The notes below the pieces were generated by a model that saw nothing but the letters and a program-made list of their open reading frames with translations, was not told the DNA's origin and did no database searches. Of a DNA stretch of 64,000 nt, positions 59,977 to 64,000 are shown one piece after another (positions within the stretch are counted from its first letter, which is position 1; each line of letters starts with the position of its first letter). The position numbers and the translations under genes are program-made. This DNA is from Kosakonia cowanii JCM 10956 = DSM 18146 (lineage in GTDB: Bacteria > Pseudomonadota > Gammaproteobacteria > Enterobacterales > Enterobacteriaceae): contig NZ_CP019445.1 of assembly GCF_001975225.1 (NCBI RefSeq), forward strand, positions 1,612,001-1,676,000, read 5' to 3'.

Positions 59977-60666
59977 ATGCCTTTAAACGCACAGCAACTT
60001 GCCGCGCAGAAAAACATCTCCTGGGTCATAGCCGAGAAACTGGCGCAGCAGATCCTGCGAGGAGAGTACGCCCCAGGGGCCATTTTGCCCGGCGAGATGG
60101 AACTCGGTGAGACGTTTGGCGTAAGCCGTACCGCAGTGAGAGAGGCAATAAAGACATTAACCGCGAAGGGCATGGTCTTACCCCGCCCGCGCATCGGCAC
60201 GCGCGTGATGCCGAAGGGGAACTGGAACTTCCTTGATACGGAGCTTCTCTCATGGTGGATGAGCGAAGACAATTTCCAGGAAGTGATCCAACACTTTCTC
60301 GTTATGCGCGCCAGCCTCGAGCCGCAGGCTTGTCTTCTCGCTGCTGTAATGGCAAGCGCCGAGCAAAAGGCATATCTGAATACATTAATGGAAGAGATGG
60401 TGTGTCTGAAGAAGGCATTTAACCGGGAACGCTGGATAGAGGTGGACATGGCGTGGCATGAACATATCTACACCATGAGCGGTAATCCTTTCCTTATGTC
60501 TTTCGCCACACTTTTCCACTCGGTTTACCATACTTACTTCACCTCTATTACTGAAAACGAAGTGATTAAGCTGGATCTTCACCAGGCTATCGTCGATGCG
60601 ATTCAGGAAAGCGACGGGGATAGTGCGTTTCAGGCGTGCCAGAGATTGTTGAATTCGCCTAATTAA
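59977..60666 (+). CDS. yieP: GntR/FadR-family regulator YieP
   Basis: This 229-residue transcription factor has an N-terminal winged helix ([42 protein letters not shown]) and a C-terminal FCD ligand domain with conserved His residues ([17 protein letters not shown]). It matches E. coli YieP across its length. hsrA follows after 10 bases, so they are co-transcribed. In E. coli yieP stands beside rrnC, not rrnD. Confidence 0.95.
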   Translation: MPLNAQQLAAQKNISWVIAEKLAQQILRGEYAPGAILPGEMELGETFGVSRTAVREAIKTLTAKGMVLPRPRIGTRVMPKGNWNFLDTELLSWWMSEDNFQEVIQHFLVMRASLEPQACLLAAVMASAEQKAYLNTLMEEMVCLKKAFNRERWIEVDMAWHEHIYTMSGNPFLMSFATLFHSVYHTYFTSITENEVIKLDLHQAIVDAIQESDGDSAFQACQRLLNSPN

Positions 60667-60676
60667 AGGAATGAGT

Positions 60677-62080
60677 ATGACAAAGAAGAAAGGGCGCAGT
60701 ATGGCCGGGCTGCCGTGGATAGCCGCGATGGCCTTTTTTATGCAGGCGCTAGACGCCACCATCCTTAACACCGCCCTCCCCGCTATTGCGCAAAGTCTTA
60801 ACCGTTCGCCGCTGGCGATGCAGTCCGCGATCATTAGCTACACCCTGACCGTCGCGATGCTGATCCCGGTCAGCGGCTGGCTGGCCGACCGCTTCGGCAC
60901 GCGGCGTATCTTTATGTTAGCCGTCAGCCTCTTCACCCTCGGCTCGCTGGCTTGCGCCCTCTCCAACTCCCTGGGCATGCTGGTTGTCTTCCGCGTGATT
61001 CAGGGGATTGGCGGGGCGATGATGATGCCTGTCGCGCGCCTCGCCCTGCTGCGCGCCTATCCGCGCAGTGAATTACTGCCGGTGCTCAACTTTGTCACTA
61101 TGCCGGGGCTGGTCGGGCCGATTCTTGGCCCGGTAATGGGCGGCGTGCTGGTTACCTGGGCAAGCTGGCACTGGATCTTCCTGATTAATATTCCCATTGG
61201 TGTCGCCGGGTTGCTCTACGCGCGTAAATATATGCCGAACTTCACCACCCCGCGCCGCAGCTTTGATATGTGGGGCTTCCTGTTATTCGGCTTAAGCCTG
61301 GTGCTCTTCTCCAGCGGGATGGAGCTGTTCGGCGAGAAAGTGGTAGAAACCTGGCTTGCCCTTAGCATCATCTTCAGCGGCATCGCCCTGCTGCTGCTCT
61401 ATATTCGCCATGCTCGCCGCCACCCGACGCCGCTCATCTCGCTCAACCTGTTTAAGACCCGCACCTTCTCCGTCGGCATCGCCGGGAATATCGCTTCGCG
61501 CCTCGGTACCGGCTGCGTTCCTTTCTTAATGCCACTGATGTTGCAGGTTGGCTTTGGCTATCCGGCGCTGATTGCCGGTTGCATGATGGCACCGACCGCC
61601 CTGGGTTCTATTCTGGCAAAATCGACCGTCACGCAGATCCTGCGCTGGTTTGGCTATCGCAAAACGCTGGTTGGCGTCACGCTCTTTATTGGCGTGATGA
61701 TTGCGCAGTTCGCCCTGCAAACTCAGGCAATGGCGATCTGGATGCTGGTGCTGCCGCTGTTCATATTAGGTATGGCGATGTCGACGCAATTTACCGCCAT
61801 GAACACCATCTCCCTTGCCGACTTAACGGATGAAAACGCCAGTAGTGGCAATAGCGTGCTGGCGGTAACGCAGCAGCTGTCGATAAGCCTCGGTGTAGCC
61901 GTGAGCGCAGCGGTGCTGCGTTTTTATGAAGGGGTTGATGGCACCAACACCGTTGAGCAGTTCCACTACACCTTTATTACGATGGGTGCAGTAACGGTGG
62001 TCTCCGCTTTAACCTTTATGCTGCTGAAGGCGAAAGATGGCCGCAACCTGATCAAGGAGCGCCACAAAAAATCAGGCTGA
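60677..62080 (+). CDS. hsrA: MFS (DHA2) transporter HsrA
   Basis: This 467-residue protein of the 14-helix drug/proton antiporter group matches E. coli HsrA (YieO). Motif A is [11 protein letters not shown] and motif C is [18 protein letters not shown]. The acid-bearing first helix ([16 protein letters not shown]) is typical. Two ATGs are possible; the second (60677) is six bases from GGA, while the first touches it. Its 3' end overlaps the convergent rbsR by 9 bases. Substrate unknown. Confidence 0.94.
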   Translation: MTKKKGRSMAGLPWIAAMAFFMQALDATILNTALPAIAQSLNRSPLAMQSAIISYTLTVAMLIPVSGWLADRFGTRRIFMLAVSLFTLGSLACALSNSLGMLVVFRVIQGIGGAMMMPVARLALLRAYPRSELLPVLNFVTMPGLVGPILGPVMGGVLVTWASWHWIFLINIPIGVAGLLYARKYMPNFTTPRRSFDMWGFLLFGLSLVLFSSGMELFGEKVVETWLALSIIFSGIALLLLYIRHARRHPTPLISLNLFKTRTFSVGIAGNIASRLGTGCVPFLMPLMLQVGFGYPALIAGCMMAPTALGSILAKSTVTQILRWFGYRKTLVGVTLFIGVMIAQFALQTQAMAIWMLVLPLFILGMAMSTQFTAMNTISLADLTDENASSGNSVLAVTQQLSISLGVAVSAAVLRFYEGVDGTNTVEQFHYTFITMGAVTVVSALTFMLLKAKDGRNLIKERHKKSG

Positions 62081-63064
62081 GCCACGCTCCATCAAGACCG
62101 GTGTCAATTGCAGACGCTGTTGTTGCAGGCTCGGGTCGGCAATACGGTGGATCAGCACATCAATCGCCAGCTCACCCAGTTCATCCTTTGGCTGATGGAT
62201 GGTGGTGAGCGGCGGCGTCATGTAGCGCGCCAGCTCGATATCGTCGTAACCGACAATCGCCATATCCTGCGGGATCGACAGCCCCGCCTGGTAGAGCGCC
62301 TGATAAGCGCCCACCGCCATCGCATCATTGCCGATAAACACCGCCTGCGGGCGCTCATCCATCGCCAGCAGACGCTGCATCGCCGTCAGGCCACCGCCGA
62401 ACTCAAAATCACTTTCGATCTCGTCGCCGTCGCGAATCGTTAGCCCGGCGCGCGCCATCGCCTCGCGGTACCCCTCCAGTCGCAGCCGGGAGGGCGTTTT
62501 ATCCAGCGGGCCGGTAATACAGGCGATACGCGTCATCCCTTTATGAATGAGATACTCCGTCGCCATCATGCCGCCCAGCAGCGAGTTATCCTGAATCAGA
62601 TCGCTGTCACCATCGAACGGCGCCCAGTCCATCATCACGGTAGGAATCGAGGGGTAACGGCTCATGATGACTTGCGAAGGCTGATGCGTTTCGGTGCAGA
62701 GCAGAAGCAGCCCGTCGACGCGCTTTTGCATCAGCGTTTCCAGATTGCGGTTCATCCGCTGCTCGTCGCCTTCGGTATTGCATAACACCAGGCTGTAGCC
62801 ACGCTCGAAGCAGCTGCGCTCTACCCCGCGCACCAGCTCAGAGTAAAAAGGGTTGGTACTGGCGGTGATCAGCATCCCAATCGTGCGCGTCTGTTTAAGC
62901 TTCAGGCTGCGCGCCACCGCGGAAGGCGCATAGTTCAGCGACGTGATCGCGGCGTCTACCTTCTCGCGAATCGCCTCACTGACAAAGCGATCGTTATTAA
63001 TAACGTGGGAGACGGTAGAGGTAGAAACGCCCGCCAGGCGGGCAACATCTTTCATGGTGGCCAC
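62072..63064 (-). CDS. rbsR: Ribose operon repressor RbsR
   Basis: This 330-residue LacI-family repressor responds to ribose. The N-terminal helix-turn-helix is [21 protein letters not shown] and the hinge is [13 protein letters not shown]. The sugar-binding domain includes [14 protein letters not shown]. It lies 3 bases after rbsK, as last gene of the rbs operon. The terminator must lie beyond, inside or past the overlap with hsrA; none is seen between them. Confidence 0.97.
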   Translation of the reverse strand: MATMKDVARLAGVSTSTVSHVINNDRFVSEAIREKVDAAITSLNYAPSAVARSLKLKQTRTIGMLITASTNPFYSELVRGVERSCFERGYSLVLCNTEGDEQRMNRNLETLMQKRVDGLLLLCTETHQPSQVIMSRYPSIPTVMMDWAPFDGDSDLIQDNSLLGGMMATEYLIHKGMTRIACITGPLDKTPSRLRLEGYREAMARAGLTIRDGDEIESDFEFGGGLTAMQRLLAMDERPQAVFIGNDAMAVGAYQALYQAGLSIPQDMAIVGYDDIELARYMTPPLTTIHQPKDELGELAIDVLIHRIADPSLQQQRLQLTPVLMERGSA

Positions 63065-63067
63065 GCG

Positions 63068-63997
63068 TCACCCCTGCTGAGCGAGAAAATCATCAATCTC
63101 ATTACGCCACGGAACCGAAGGCTGCGCCCCTTTGCGCGTCACGGCGATAGCCGCCGCCGCATGGGCAAAGCGGATCGCCTCATCCAGCGGCTTCTCTTCC
63201 AGCAGCGCAGTCATCAGCGCACCATTAAAGGTGTCGCCCGCGGCGATGGTATCAATGGCTTTCACCTTGAAGCCCGGTACGCGCTTGCCTTCACCGTTTA
63301 CGCTGGCCCACACACCGCGGCTGCCGAGAGTAATGATGACCGTACGGATGCCTTTCTCATGCAGCACCCGCGCGGCACGCGCCGCATCTTCATCACTGGA
63401 AACCGCGATGCCGGTGAGTTTTTCTGCTTCGGTTTCATTGGGGGTAATGATGTCCACCAGCGCCAGCAGCTCATCGGAGAGTTGCCGGGCGGGCGCGGGG
63501 TTTAGCGCGACCGTAGTCTGGTTCTGCTGAGCAATACGGGCTGCCGCCAGTACGCTCTCAACCGGTGATTCCAGCTGCATTAGCAGCGCCGACGCATTTG
63601 CAATTAACGTCTGCTGCTCAGCCACGCGTTCGGTGGAGAGCGCCGCATTGGCGCCGGCATGAATACCGATGACATTCTCCCCTTCGCCGTTAACGAAAAT
63701 CAGCGCCACGCCGGTCGACTCACCCGCAACCACGCTGACGGGTGCCACATCAATGTTGTCGCTGGTGAGCTGCTTACGCACCCGCGCGCCGGTATCGTCA
63801 TCGCCGGTGCAGGCGATAAAGGCGATATCCGCGCCGCTGCGTCCGGCCGCGACGGCCTGATTGGCCCCTTTGCCGCCGAACGCCACCTGATAGTGGTTGC
63901 CGGTTACGGTTTCGCCGGGTGTCGGGAAAGATTCAAGGTTAAGAATGTGATCGGCATTGATACTGCCAAGAACGACGAGTTTGCCTGCGGTTTTCAT
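63068..63997 (-). CDS. rbsK: Ribokinase
   Basis: This 309-residue PfkB-family kinase phosphorylates ribose to ribose 5-phosphate. GGKGANQAVAAGRSGA is the substrate loop near the N-terminus; AAGDTFNGAL carries the catalytic Asp and anion hole. The ATG lies 3 bases inside the window edge, so the gene is complete, but its upstream partners (rbsDACB expected) are outside. Confidence 0.98.
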   Translation of the reverse strand: MKTAGKLVVLGSINADHILNLESFPTPGETVTGNHYQVAFGGKGANQAVAAGRSGADIAFIACTGDDDTGARVRKQLTSDNIDVAPVSVVAGESTGVALIFVNGEGENVIGIHAGANAALSTERVAEQQTLIANASALLMQLESPVESVLAAARIAQQNQTTVALNPAPARQLSDELLALVDIITPNETEAEKLTGIAVSSDEDAARAARVLHEKGIRTVIITLGSRGVWASVNGEGKRVPGFKVKAIDTIAAGDTFNGALMTALLEEKPLDEAIRFAHAAAAIAVTRKGAQPSVPWRNEIDDFLAQQG

Positions 63998-64000
63998 GAT

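Overview
The window is chromosomal DNA from a member of the Enterobacteriaceae. Nearly every protein matches an Escherichia coli K-12 protein at near-identical length, and most of the order follows the E. coli gltBD to yhdZ segment. It is not E. coli: aroQ and msrPQ stand next to accBC, acuI, yhdJ and the acrSEF genes are absent from their usual places, and several genes are inserted. An Enterobacter/Kosakonia/Klebsiella-type genome fits best, but the genus cannot be fixed from sequence reading alone.

Layout. 1-4.2 kb: end of gltB plus gltD (glutamate synthase). 4.2-8.5 kb: sspAB, rplM-rpsI, zapE and zapG. 8.7-13.1 kb: degQ, degS, mdh, argR. 13.4-20.2 kb is the most accessory-like part: two YhcN-family stress proteins, a 1360-residue S6-type (SPATE-like) autotransporter protease, yhcO and a succinate-semialdehyde-dehydrogenase-like gene. 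20.2-24.5 kb: aaeXAB efflux genes with their divergent regulator aaeR. 24.5-36.8 kb is a run of minus-strand envelope and RNA genes (tldD, yhdP, rng, maf, mreDCB, csrD). 37-43.9 kb: msrPQ, aroQ-accBC, yhdT-panF, prmA. 44-49.5 kb: an alpha-carbonic anhydrase, dusB-fis, yhdU, an MHYT-GGDEF-EAL protein and yhdV. 49.5-54.1 kb: yhdWXYZ, a polar amino acid ABC importer preceded by a recognisable sigma-54 promoter and an NtrC-like site.

54.2-59.9 kb holds a complete rRNA operon on the minus strand (16S, tRNA-Glu, 23S, 5S, tRNA-Thr, 5S) with P1/P2 promoters. 60-64 kb holds yieP, hsrA, rbsR and rbsK.

The main structural observation is that this rRNA operon is a chimera relative to E. coli. Its distal side (5S-thrV-5S next to yhdZ) is that of rrnD, while its proximal side (tRNA-Glu spacer, 16S, then yieP-hsrA-rbsR-rbsK) is that of rrnC. 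This is the footprint expected from recombination between two rrn operons, most simply an inversion whose segment would include oriC. The other notable items are the chromosomal SPATE-like autotransporter and the Ntr-type promoter. I found no prophage, insertion sequence, CRISPR array or clearly new multi-gene defence or metabolic system.
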